A stretch of 64,000 bases of DNA from NCBI GenBank assembly GCA_900466475.1, contig UBMI01000001.1, positions 27,888-91,887 on the forward strand, read 5' to 3'. Shown one piece after another: positions 33,853 through 41,152 of the stretch. Positions within the stretch are counted from its first letter, which is position 1. Each line of letters opens with the position of its first letter. The DNA is from Hyphomicrobiales bacterium. GTDB lineage: Bacteria > Pseudomonadota > Alphaproteobacteria > Rhizobiales > Rhizobiaceae. Under the pieces are notes generated by a model. It saw only the letters and a program-made list of their open reading frames with translations, had not been told where the DNA came from and did not search any database. Made by a program: the position numbers and the translations under genes.

Positions 33853-34458
33853 ATGAAGAACGTGTTGCGCGCCTTTTGTTTCGGCCTTGCCATGCTCACT
33901 GCGGGCGGTGCATTCGCGCATGGCCCCAGTGGCGAGGGCAGCCATTCCGGCCTGCCGGTGCCCGAGATCTCGCATGGCGAGATGGCGGTTATCTCCGGCT
34001 ATCGCAGCCGTATCATGGATCTCGCCTCACGGGCGGTGGATACAAGCGAGCCATTTCGGCGTGTGCTGAACTATGCGGAAATCCAGTATTCCTACTGTCT
34101 CTGGGGCCGGATGCCGGGCAGCGTTACGGATGAGGAAAGCCCGTTCAACGAATGTGCCCATGCCTACCTGGCAGCGACCAAGGCGGTGCTGCTCGCCATG
34201 CGCGGCATGCCCCAGCAGGCTATGGCGGCTGGTGAAATCGCGTCGGCTGTCGATGTCGATATGGTCCAGCGCGGGCTCTCGCTCGTGACCTGCCGGTTCA
34301 GTGGCGAGGGTTTCAACACGGCCGATGTCGTGCGCCCGCGCTGGAGCGAAATTCCACTTCATCCGGCGAGCATGGCCTCGCTCACCGGATTTGCAATGAT
34401 CCTCGTCGCGGGGTTCTTTGTTCTGAGACGGCTTCTTCGGGTTCAGTCATCGGAATAG
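33853..34458 (+). CDS. Unknown exported, membrane-anchored protein in the cobalt locus
   Basis: A 201-residue protein. The signal peptide MKNVLRAFCFGLAMLTAGGAFA is followed by a His/Gly-rich stretch HGPSGEGSHSG at the mature N-terminus. The periplasmic middle part has Cys residues in YSYCLWG, NECAHAY and VTCRF and looks helical. A C-terminal membrane helix (SLTGFAMILVAGFFVLRRLL) anchors it, with a short basic cytoplasmic end. It is 73 bases behind cbtA on the same strand and overlaps the convergent molybdoenzyme gene by 16 bases. I do not recognise a family; metal binding is suggested by the His/Cys content and position. Confidence 0.78.
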   Translation: MKNVLRAFCFGLAMLTAGGAFAHGPSGEGSHSGLPVPEISHGEMAVISGYRSRIMDLASRAVDTSEPFRRVLNYAEIQYSYCLWGRMPGSVTDEESPFNECAHAYLAATKAVLLAMRGMPQQAMAAGEIASAVDVDMVQRGLSLVTCRFSGEGFNTADVVRPRWSEIPLHPASMASLTGFAMILVAGFFVLRRLLRVQSSE

Positions 34459-35105
34459 CGCTGCTCGCGCCACGGATCACCATACATATGGTAGCCGTTC
34501 TTTTCCCAGAAGCCGGCCTTGTCTGCTGGCAGCAGATCGATGCGGCGCAGCCATTTGGCGCTTTTCCAGAAATAGAGATGCGGCACGACGAGACGCATCG
34601 GTCCGCCGTGGTCACGGGTAAGTGGCTGACCCTCCCATGATGTGGCGAGAATGGCATCCTCGGCGGCGAAATCGGAAAGCGGCAGGTTGGTCGTATAGCC
34701 GTCGTAGCTTGTCAGCATGACGTAACCTGCTTCCGCCTTCGGCATTGCGAGATCGAGCAGGTCCCGGGTCGAAACACCCTTCCACTTGTTGTCGTAGCGC
34801 GACCATGTCGTCACACAATGGATGTCGGAGACCATCGTGCTTTGTTCCAGTTTCTGGAAGGCGGCCCAGGAAAGGTCGAGCGGCGTTTCGACCAGTCCGC
34901 GAACTTCCAGCTTCCAGCTATCGACGGAAACGATCGGCTGCTGGCCGAGGTCAAGCACCGGCCAGTTCTTGACCAGATGCTGGCCCGGCGGCAGGCGCTC
35001 CGTTTCCGGGCGGCTGATACGGCCGGTCAGAAATTTTCCCTCCGCAGCCCAGCGGCGTTTGGAGGTGGTGAGCTTGCTGTCTTCAGGAATCTGGTCGTCG
35101 CTCAT
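34443..35105 (-). CDS. Sulfite-oxidase-like molybdopterin oxidoreductase
   Basis: A 220-residue protein of the oxidoreductase molybdopterin-binding fold. The cofactor-ligand Cys lies in VSDIHCVTTWSRYDNKWKGV, preceded by LEVRGLVETPLDLSW and followed by DGYTTNLPLSD and DHGGPMRLVVPHLYFWKSAKW, all typical of the small stand-alone members. There is no signal peptide, unlike MsrP/YedY. The start 35105 follows AAGGAG. Substrate unknown. Its 3' end overlaps the convergent unknown gene by 16 bases. Confidence 0.9.
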   Translation of the reverse strand: MSDDQIPEDSKLTTSKRRWAAEGKFLTGRISRPETERLPPGQHLVKNWPVLDLGQQPIVSVDSWKLEVRGLVETPLDLSWAAFQKLEQSTMVSDIHCVTTWSRYDNKWKGVSTRDLLDLAMPKAEAGYVMLTSYDGYTTNLPLSDFAAEDAILATSWEGQPLTRDHGGPMRLVVPHLYFWKSAKWLRRIDLLPADKAGFWEKNGYHMYGDPWREQRYSDD

Positions 35106-35170
35106 GGCGGTCTCCTTGCGGCGCGGCAATCAGACATGCGCACCTGACATGTGTCAAGTTTCGGCACCTC

Positions 35171-37090
35171 TTGGAAATCTCCACCGCGCTCATTACAGTT
35201 GAAGCCGCCGGGTTATGCCTCCACGGGGAGCGGAGGCGGAAAGGGAGGAGCGAGACCCTGTCTTCGCGCTATCGTATCATTGCGGCGCTTTGCGCCGCAC
35301 CCCTACTGATTTTCGCTTTCTTCTATTATGGGAGCGCCGTCGCCACGCGCGCCTATATGGGTGAAGCCTCGGCACAGGCGGGTACGGCGCTCCGGCTCGC
35401 TGTCTCGGCACTGAGTGGACATCTCAGCCGTTACGAAGCCTTGCCGGCACTGATTGCCGACCACGACGATATCAAGGAGCTGGTGAGCCGGCCGGACGAC
35501 CGTCCTCTGCGGGACAACGCCAATCTCTACCTCAAGGAAATCAACGGGCTGCTGAAATCCTCCGATATCTACGTGGTGCGACCGGATGGGGAGACGATTG
35601 CCGCCAGCAATTATGATGGCCCGGGCAGTTTCGTCGGCGAGAATTTCAGCTACCGTCCCTATTTCCAGGAGGCGATCGGCGGGCATCAGGCCCGTTTCTA
35701 TGCCCTTGGTACAACCTCGCTGAAGCGCGGCTATTATTTCTCCTCGCCGATCCGGGTGGATGGCGAGATCCGCGGCGTCATCGTGTTCAAGGTTGATATC
35801 GACGTCATCGAATCCTCCTGGAGCGGCGGTGAATATCGCATCTTCGTCTCCGACCCCGAGGGCATCATCTTCATGTCCGATAGTCCGGACTGGCTCTATG
35901 GGGCGATCCTGCCGCTGAGTTCGGATCGGGTGGCACGCACCGAGGCCTCGCGGCGCTATGCCAATGCGCGGCTCGTCGAACTGCCGGTTATCCGCCATCG
36001 ATTCGAAGAGCATGATCTGATGACGTTGGCGAGCGATCGCGGTCAAAGCGAATATCTCGTTCTTTCGCACTACATGCCGGCTGAAGACTGGACTGTAAAC
36101 GTGCTCATGGACACGAGTTCCATCCGTGCGCAGGCCCGAACCGCACTCGTTGTCGTCTTCCTCATTCTCTGCATTGCTGCTCTGACATTTGCCATTCTTC
36201 GGCAGCGCCGGATGCGTCTTGCCGAGCGGCTACAGCTGCAGGCCGAGGCGCGAAACCAGCTGGAACGGCGTGTCGAGGAACGCACGGCGGATCTTGCCCG
36301 CGTCAACAGCCGCATCGAGGAAGAGATTGCCGAGCGACGCCTGACCGAGCAGCAGCTGCGCCAGACACAGGCCGACCTTATCCAGGCCGGGAAACTTGCC
36401 GGCCTCGGTCAGATGTCGGCGGCGCTTTCGCATGAGTTCAACCAGCCGCTCGCCGCCGCCAAGACCTATACCGACAGTGCCGCCGTGCTGCTGGAGCGCG
36501 GGCGCACGGAGGAGGCACAGGACAATATCCAGCGTATCGGCGGGCTGATCGACCGTATGGCTTCGATCAGCCGGCACCTGCGCAATTTTGCACGCAAACC
36601 CAATGAGAAGCTCGGCCCCGTGCCGCTCGACGAGGCGATCCGCGACACCCTGGAGATCATCGCCTGGCGGCTAAAGGCCGCGGATGCCGATCTGCGGCTG
36701 CATCTTGGAGCCCGGCCGCCAGTGGTCAAGGCCGGCTCGGTGCGTCTGCAGCAGGTGTTGGTCAACGTGATTTCGAATGCTGCGGATGCCGTCGAGGGGC
36801 TGGAAAACCGTTGCATAGAGGTTTCGGCTATCGAGGAGGCGGGCAGGGTGGTGTTGACCGTTCGCGATCATGGACCTGGTGTGCCGGCAGCGATTGCCGA
36901 GCGCATCTTCGATCCGTTCTTCACGACCAAGGGCGTCGGCAAGGGGCTCGGCCTCGGGCTCTCCATCTCCTACAACATCATCAAGGATTTCGGTGGCAGC
37001 CTGACCGTCTCCAACCATCCGGAGGGCGGGGCCGTGTTTCGCATCGAGCTTTCGGCTGCGGCGGGCTCGATGCCGGAGGCGGCTGAATGA
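35171..37090 (+). CDS. DctB-like sensor histidine kinase
   Basis: Up to 639 residues. Membrane segment 1 (RIIAALCAAPLLIFAFFYYG), a periplasmic PAS-like double sensor domain, membrane segment 2 (ALVVVFLILCIAALTFAIL), a coiled linker (NQLERRVEERTADLARVNSR), HisKA with H421 in ALSHEFNQPLAA, then the ATPase domain (ISNAADAVEG, DHGPGVP, GKGLGLGLSI). The layout is that of the C4-dicarboxylate sensor DctB. The start is uncertain: TTG 35171 has no ribosome site, while CTG 35258 follows GGGAGGAG by seven bases. It overlaps the regulator gene by four bases. Confidence 0.88.
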   Translation: MEISTALITVEAAGLCLHGERRRKGRSETLSSRYRIIAALCAAPLLIFAFFYYGSAVATRAYMGEASAQAGTALRLAVSALSGHLSRYEALPALIADHDDIKELVSRPDDRPLRDNANLYLKEINGLLKSSDIYVVRPDGETIAASNYDGPGSFVGENFSYRPYFQEAIGGHQARFYALGTTSLKRGYYFSSPIRVDGEIRGVIVFKVDIDVIESSWSGGEYRIFVSDPEGIIFMSDSPDWLYGAILPLSSDRVARTEASRRYANARLVELPVIRHRFEEHDLMTLASDRGQSEYLVLSHYMPAEDWTVNVLMDTSSIRAQARTALVVVFLILCIAALTFAILRQRRMRLAERLQLQAEARNQLERRVEERTADLARVNSRIEEEIAERRLTEQQLRQTQADLIQAGKLAGLGQMSAALSHEFNQPLAAAKTYTDSAAVLLERGRTEEAQDNIQRIGGLIDRMASISRHLRNFARKPNEKLGPVPLDEAIRDTLEIIAWRLKAADADLRLHLGARPPVVKAGSVRLQQVLVNVISNAADAVEGLENRCIEVSAIEEAGRVVLTVRDHGPGVPAAIAERIFDPFFTTKGVGKGLGLGLSISYNIIKDFGGSLTVSNHPEGGAVFRIELSAAAGSMPEAAE

Positions 37091-38442
37091 ACGAACAGAA
37101 GATATTGCTCGTCGATGATGAGGAGGAGTTGCGCCGCTCGACGGCACAGGCACTGGAACTTTCGGGCTTCAACGTCGAAACCTTCTCCAATGCGGATCAT
37201 GTGCTGGAACTCATCGGCTACAGTTTTCCCGGTGTCGTCGTGACCGATATCCGCATGCCGGGCATGGACGGCATGACGTTGATGCAGAAGATCCGTGAAC
37301 TCGATACCGAGGTGCCCGTCATTCTCGTCACCGGCCACGGCGATGTGCAGCTTGCCGTGAAGGCGATGCGCGAGGGCGCCTATGACTTCATCGAGAAGCC
37401 GTTCACGCCGCAGATGCTCGCCGGCGTCATCCGCCGTGCCATGGAACGGCGTAGCCTCGTGCTGGAGAACCGGTTGCTTAAGGCCGTTGCCGGCAAGCGC
37501 GACGATATTGAGGCAAGGCTGCCGGGGCGAACGCAGATCATGGTCGATCTGCGCTACCGTATCCGTGCAATCGGGGCGAGTGACGCCGATACGCTTGTGG
37601 TCGGCGACACCGGTGTCGGCAAGGAAGTGGTGGCACGCGCGATGCACGATATCAGCGCACGGGCCAGTCGACCCTTTATCGCCATCAACTGTGCGGCACT
37701 TCCGGCAAACCTGATCGAAAGCGAGCTCTTCGGGCACGAGGCCGGTGCCTTTCCGGGGGCTGTGCGACCGCGTTACGGCAAGTTCGAGCATGGGCGGGGC
37801 GGCACCATCCTGCTTGACGAGATCGGCTCCATGCCGTTCGATCTGCAGGCGAAGTTCCTCCGCGTGCTGCAGGAGAGAATGATTTCCCGCCTCGGATCGA
37901 ATGAAACCGTACCGCTCGACGTGCGGTTCATCGCCACAAGCAAGGTCGATCTTGAAGCGGAAGTCGCTTGCGGCCGATTCCGCGCCGATCTCCTCTACCG
38001 CCTGAACGTTGCGACCATTCATGTGCCGTCGCTTTCGCAACGCCGGGCCGATGTTCCGCTGCTCTTCATGCAACTCGTCAGGGAGGCGGTCGCGCGTTAT
38101 GGCAAAGACGACATGGCCGTGCCGCCGGATGTGATTTCGGATGTCGCCCAGCGCGACTGGCCAGGCAATGTCCGTGAATTGCGCAACGCCGCTGACCGCT
38201 TCGTGCTCGGACTCGATGGCGGCGGCAGGCAGGCCGAAGCTGCGGGGCTTGCCGAGCGTGTGGCGGAATTCGAGCGCGGCGTCATCGCCAGTGCACTTGT
38301 CGCACATAACGGCAGCCTCAGGCCGGTCTATGAATCGCTCGGCATTTCGCGCAAGACGCTTTACGAGAAGATGCAGAAATACGGCCTCGACAAGAAGCTT
38401 CTGGCCAATGAGATGGCCGGCGAGATGCGCCGCGAGCTTTGA
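37087..38442 (+). CDS. DctD-like response regulator, sigma54 AAA+ type, with GAFPGA loop
   Basis: A 451-residue regulator. The receiver has D54 in VTDIRMPGMDG. The AAA+ domain has Walker A GDTGVGKE at 173-180 and GGTILLDEIGS as Walker B, and the C-terminal Fis-type helix-turn-helix is GISRKTLYEKMQKYGL. The loop that contacts sigma54, GAFTGA in almost all active members, reads GAFPGA here (220-225). It is co-translated with the kinase. The tricarboxylate transporter genes nearby are candidate targets. Confidence 0.92.
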   Translation: MNEQKILLVDDEEELRRSTAQALELSGFNVETFSNADHVLELIGYSFPGVVVTDIRMPGMDGMTLMQKIRELDTEVPVILVTGHGDVQLAVKAMREGAYDFIEKPFTPQMLAGVIRRAMERRSLVLENRLLKAVAGKRDDIEARLPGRTQIMVDLRYRIRAIGASDADTLVVGDTGVGKEVVARAMHDISARASRPFIAINCAALPANLIESELFGHEAGAFPGAVRPRYGKFEHGRGGTILLDEIGSMPFDLQAKFLRVLQERMISRLGSNETVPLDVRFIATSKVDLEAEVACGRFRADLLYRLNVATIHVPSLSQRRADVPLLFMQLVREAVARYGKDDMAVPPDVISDVAQRDWPGNVRELRNAADRFVLGLDGGGRQAEAAGLAERVAEFERGVIASALVAHNGSLRPVYESLGISRKTLYEKMQKYGLDKKLLANEMAGEMRREL

Positions 38443-38505
38443 TCCCCTACAGACTTGATGCTGATTGCGCCTGTGCAGGTGTCTTTCTCGACTCATATCT
38501 TGACA

Positions 38506-38556
38506 GGCAACCATTTGGTTGCCTATAAGACTGCAATAGGCAACCAAATGGTTCCG
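38506..38556. promoter_or_regulatory. Paired ArsR operators forming an 18-bp inverted repeat
   Basis: AACCATTTGGTTGCCTAT (38509-38526) and ATAGGCAACCAAATGGTT (38536-38553) are perfectly complementary across 9 bases. Each arm holds its own dyad GGCAACCA-N2-TGGTT, so there are two sites. They lie 11 to 55 bases before the ArsR start and so cover its promoter. Confidence 0.8.
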
Positions 38557-38563
38557 TATCGGT

Positions 38564-38887
38564 ATGGATGAAGATGCGGTTTTTCGAGCTCTGGCGGATG
38601 GCAGCCGGCGACGGCTGCTGGATCGCCTGCATGCGCGCAACGGCCAGACGCTCGGCGAATTGTGTGAAGGGCTGGAGATGACGCGTCAGGCAGTGACGAA
38701 GCATCTCGGCATTCTCGAAGAAGCAAACCTCGTCTCCACGCGCCGGCAGGGGCGCGAGAAGCTGCATTACATCAATCCGGTTCCGATCAACGAGATCGCG
38801 GACCGCTGGATCAGCAAATTCGAGCGCCGTGCATTAGAGGCGCTCTCCGATCTCAAGAAGAGCCTCGAAGGCAGCAAGGACGAATGA
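38564..38887 (+). CDS. ArsR family transcriptional regulator
   Basis: A 107-residue winged-helix repressor. FRALADGSRRRLLDRLHAR and LGELCEGLEMTRQAVTKHLGILEEANLV give the ArsR/SmtB helix-turn-helix, and REKLHYINPVPI the wing. It has no Cys metal-binding motif in helix 3, so it is of the non-metal group often paired with SRPBCC/AHSA1 genes. The start is 10 bases past its operator. The SRPBCC gene follows 57 bases later in the same unit. Confidence 0.93.
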   Translation: MDEDAVFRALADGSRRRLLDRLHARNGQTLGELCEGLEMTRQAVTKHLGILEEANLVSTRRQGREKLHYINPVPINEIADRWISKFERRALEALSDLKKSLEGSKDE

Positions 38888-38944
38888 GACGTCCAGCCTG
38901 CCGGCGAGGGTGTGACCAAGCCTTGGCCAAAAGGGAGTATCATC

Positions 38945-39391
38945 ATGGCAGGCAGCGCATTCAACTACGTCACCTATATCCGCACCACACCGGATCAACT
39001 CTGGTCGGCCCTTACGACGACGGAATTCATGAAGAAATTCTGGCTCGGGGTGCAGTTCGAAACCGATTGGAAGGCCGGTTCTGCCTGGCAGATGCGCTAT
39101 TCCGACGGAACTGTCACCGATACAGGCGAAATCCTTGAATTCGATCCGCCCAAGCGGCTCGTCCTGAAGTGGCATAACGAGTTCAGGCCGGAGCTCAAGG
39201 CAGAAGGATTTTCTGAATGTGTGATCGAACTCGAGCCGGTCGGTGAGGCGGTAAGGCTAACGCTGACGCATTCGATGCCGGTAGAGGGCTCCAAGTTCAT
39301 CGGCGCGGTCTCTGGCGGGTGGCCACAAATTCTCTCCAACCTCAAATCGCTGCTCGAAACGGGCGAGGTCGTTCTGCCGCCGAACCGGTGA
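38945..39391 (+). CDS. SRPBCC/AHSA1-domain protein
   Basis: A 148-residue helix-grip protein. FNYVTYIRTTPDQLWSALTT at the N-terminus and FWLGVQFETDWKAGSAW, then GEILEFDPPKRLVLKW and a C-terminal GGWPQILSNLKSLLETG are the pattern of the AHSA1 family, which bind small hydrophobic ligands. AAAGGGAG precedes ATG 38945. It is transcribed with the ArsR gene, which probably represses both. Ligand and role unknown. Confidence 0.92.
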   Translation: MAGSAFNYVTYIRTTPDQLWSALTTTEFMKKFWLGVQFETDWKAGSAWQMRYSDGTVTDTGEILEFDPPKRLVLKWHNEFRPELKAEGFSECVIELEPVGEAVRLTLTHSMPVEGSKFIGAVSGGWPQILSNLKSLLETGEVVLPPNR

Positions 39392-39397
39392 GCAGCG

Positions 39398-39428
39398 AGC
39401 GATGGGTGGATTTCCACCCATCGCTTTA
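39398..39428 (+). terminator. Intrinsic terminator after the ArsR-SRPBCC unit
   Basis: AGCGATGGGTGG, loop ATTT, CCACCCATCGCT followed by TTAAT. The 12-bp stem is perfect; it shields tctC from upstream transcription. Confidence 0.85.
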
Positions 39429-39597
39429 ATCATTTGTTTCCAAATCGACCCATGTTGCGGCGCACTGGCGCAAAATCCTCATTCCTTCCTGCGTGCGGCA
39501 ATTGAAGGCGCAGCGTCACGGCCTGCAAATGGGTCATCCGAGCCGGTGCGGAGGATGCGCCGGCGGGACGAATCCATTTTCATCAGGGAGGAAAACG

Positions 39598-40581
39598 ATG
39601 AAAATCCTGAAGGCCATGCTCGGCGCGACAGCTGCCGCTGCCGTTTCGCTTCTTTCGTATGCCGCTTCGGCCCAGACCTATCCTGAGCGCACGATCACCA
39701 TGGTTGTCCCTTTCGCCGCCGGCGGCCCGACAGATACTGTTGCGCGCCTTGTTGCTGAATCCATGTCGAAGGATCTCGGCCAGCAGATCGTCGTCGAAAA
39801 CGTCGGCGGCGCCGGTGGCACGCTCGGCGCCGGCCGCGTTGCCGATGCCGATCCCGATGGCTATACGATCCTGCTGCATCACATCGGCATGGCGACAAGC
39901 GCCACACTTTACCGCAAGCTTGCCTACGATACGCTTGGAGCGTTCGACTATGTCGGTCTCGTCACCGATGTTCCGATGACGATCGTTGCCCGCAAGGATT
40001 TCGAACCGGCCGATCTCAAGAGCCTGATCGATTATGTGAAGGCGAACAAGGACAAGGTCACCGTCGCCAATGCCGGTATCGGCGCCGCATCCCACCTTTG
40101 CGGCATGATGTTCATGAGTGCCATCCAGACGCCACTGACGACCGTTCCCTACAAGGGAACCGGCCCGGCGATGACCGATCTTCTCGGCGGCCAGGTCGAT
40201 ATCATGTGCGACCAGACGACCAATACGACGAAGCAGATCAAGGGCGGCACGATCAAGGCCTATGCCGTGACCTCGCCGGCTCGCCTCGATGTGCTCAAGG
40301 ACATTCCGACCGCTGTCGAAGCCGGCCTGCCGGGCTTCGAAGTCGGTATCTGGCACGGCATCTATACGCCGAAGGGTACGCCGGCTGAAATCAACGAGCG
40401 CCTGTCGAAGTCGTTGCAGGTCGCGCTGAAGGATCCGAACGTCGCTGCCCGCTTCGCCGAACTCGGCACGGCTCCCTCTTCGGACGCCGAAGCAACGCCG
40501 GCTGCACTGAAGGCAAAGCTCGAGAGCGAAATCGCCCGCTGGAAGCCTGTCATCGAAGCAGCCGGCGAATACGCGGACTGA
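39598..40581 (+). CDS. tctC: Tripartite tricarboxylate transporter substrate-binding protein
   Basis: A 327-residue periplasmic binding protein of the Bug/TctC family. The signal peptide MKILKAMLGATAAAAVSLLS..ASA is followed by YPERTITMVVPFAAGGPTDTVARL, the family N-terminus with the carboxylate-binding AAGG loop. Other Bug markers are VENVGGAGGTLGA and VPYKGTGPAMTDLLGGQVD. AGGGAGGAAAACG precedes the ATG. A large hairpin follows before tctB. The ligand is a carboxylate of unknown identity. Confidence 0.95.
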   Translation: MKILKAMLGATAAAAVSLLSYAASAQTYPERTITMVVPFAAGGPTDTVARLVAESMSKDLGQQIVVENVGGAGGTLGAGRVADADPDGYTILLHHIGMATSATLYRKLAYDTLGAFDYVGLVTDVPMTIVARKDFEPADLKSLIDYVKANKDKVTVANAGIGAASHLCGMMFMSAIQTPLTTVPYKGTGPAMTDLLGGQVDIMCDQTTNTTKQIKGGTIKAYAVTSPARLDVLKDIPTAVEAGLPGFEVGIWHGIYTPKGTPAEINERLSKSLQVALKDPNVAARFAELGTAPSSDAEATPAALKAKLESEIARWKPVIEAAGEYAD

Positions 40582-40599
40582 GCCTGACTGCGACATTCG

Positions 40600-40627
40600 C
40601 ACCCTCCTCCCGGCCGGGAGGAGGGTG
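40600..40627 (+). repeat. Perfect 14-bp inverted repeat between tctC and tctB
   Basis: CACCCTCCTCCCGG is followed at once by CCGGGAGGAGGGTG, then TTTGC. It can form a very stable hairpin. In this position it may protect tctC mRNA or act as a partial terminator so that the binding protein is made in excess. Confidence 0.8.
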
Positions 40628-40681
40628 TTTGCGCAGTCCGATATCAGCGGCGACGCTCCATCTCCAACACCAGGAGACACT

Positions 40682-41143
40682 ATGAAATCCCTCAGTTTCG
40701 ACACCACCAATGTCATCTGCGGCGCATTGCTCGCCGCAACCGGTGCCTTCTTTGCCTATCAGTCGCTGGACCTCGATCTCGGTACGGCGTTGCGCATGGG
40801 CCCGGGTTATTTCCCACTTGTTCTCTCGGGCATTCTCGTCCTGCTCGGCCTTGTCATTCTCGTTCAGGCCGTGCGGGTTCAGGGTGAGCCGATCGAACCA
40901 TTCGCCTGGCGCGGTATGCTCTTCATCCTGCCGGCACCGGTCTTCTTCGGATTGACGGTGCGTGGGCTCGGTTTTGCTCCGGCAATTTTCCTGACGGCCT
41001 TCATCGCTTGCTTTGCGTCCAGTCGCATGAATGTGCTGTTAGCGCTGGTTCTTTCGCTGCTGCTGACGATCTTTTCGGTTGCGGTCTTCAGCTATGCGCT
41101 CGGGCTGCCTTTCGAACGTTTCGGCCCTTGGGTTCGGTTCTAG
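40682..41143 (+). CDS. tctB: Tripartite tricarboxylate transporter small membrane subunit
   Basis: A 153-residue membrane protein with four helices: NVICGALLAATGAFFAYQSL, YFPLVLSGILVLLGLVIL, a MLFILPAPVFFGLTVRGLG segment, and a hydrophobic C-terminal pair. MGPGYFP after helix 1 is the TctB signature. CCAGGAGACACT precedes the ATG. tctA starts 9 bases after the stop. Confidence 0.93.
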   Translation: MKSLSFDTTNVICGALLAATGAFFAYQSLDLDLGTALRMGPGYFPLVLSGILVLLGLVILVQAVRVQGEPIEPFAWRGMLFILPAPVFFGLTVRGLGFAPAIFLTAFIACFASSRMNVLLALVLSLLLTIFSVAVFSYALGLPFERFGPWVRF

Positions 41144-41152
41144 GAGGCGGGT

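Noticed and set aside
36970..38640. 556-codon minus-strand frame over the DctD-like gene
   Set aside because: Antisense shadow. The product has no domain and the plus-strand gene has complete receiver, AAA+ and Fis domains.
39430..39597. Sigma54 -24/-12 promoter before tctC
   Set aside because: I looked for GG-N10-GC with flanking TGGCAC/TTGCA. Only near matches with wrong spacing occur, so it is not claimed.
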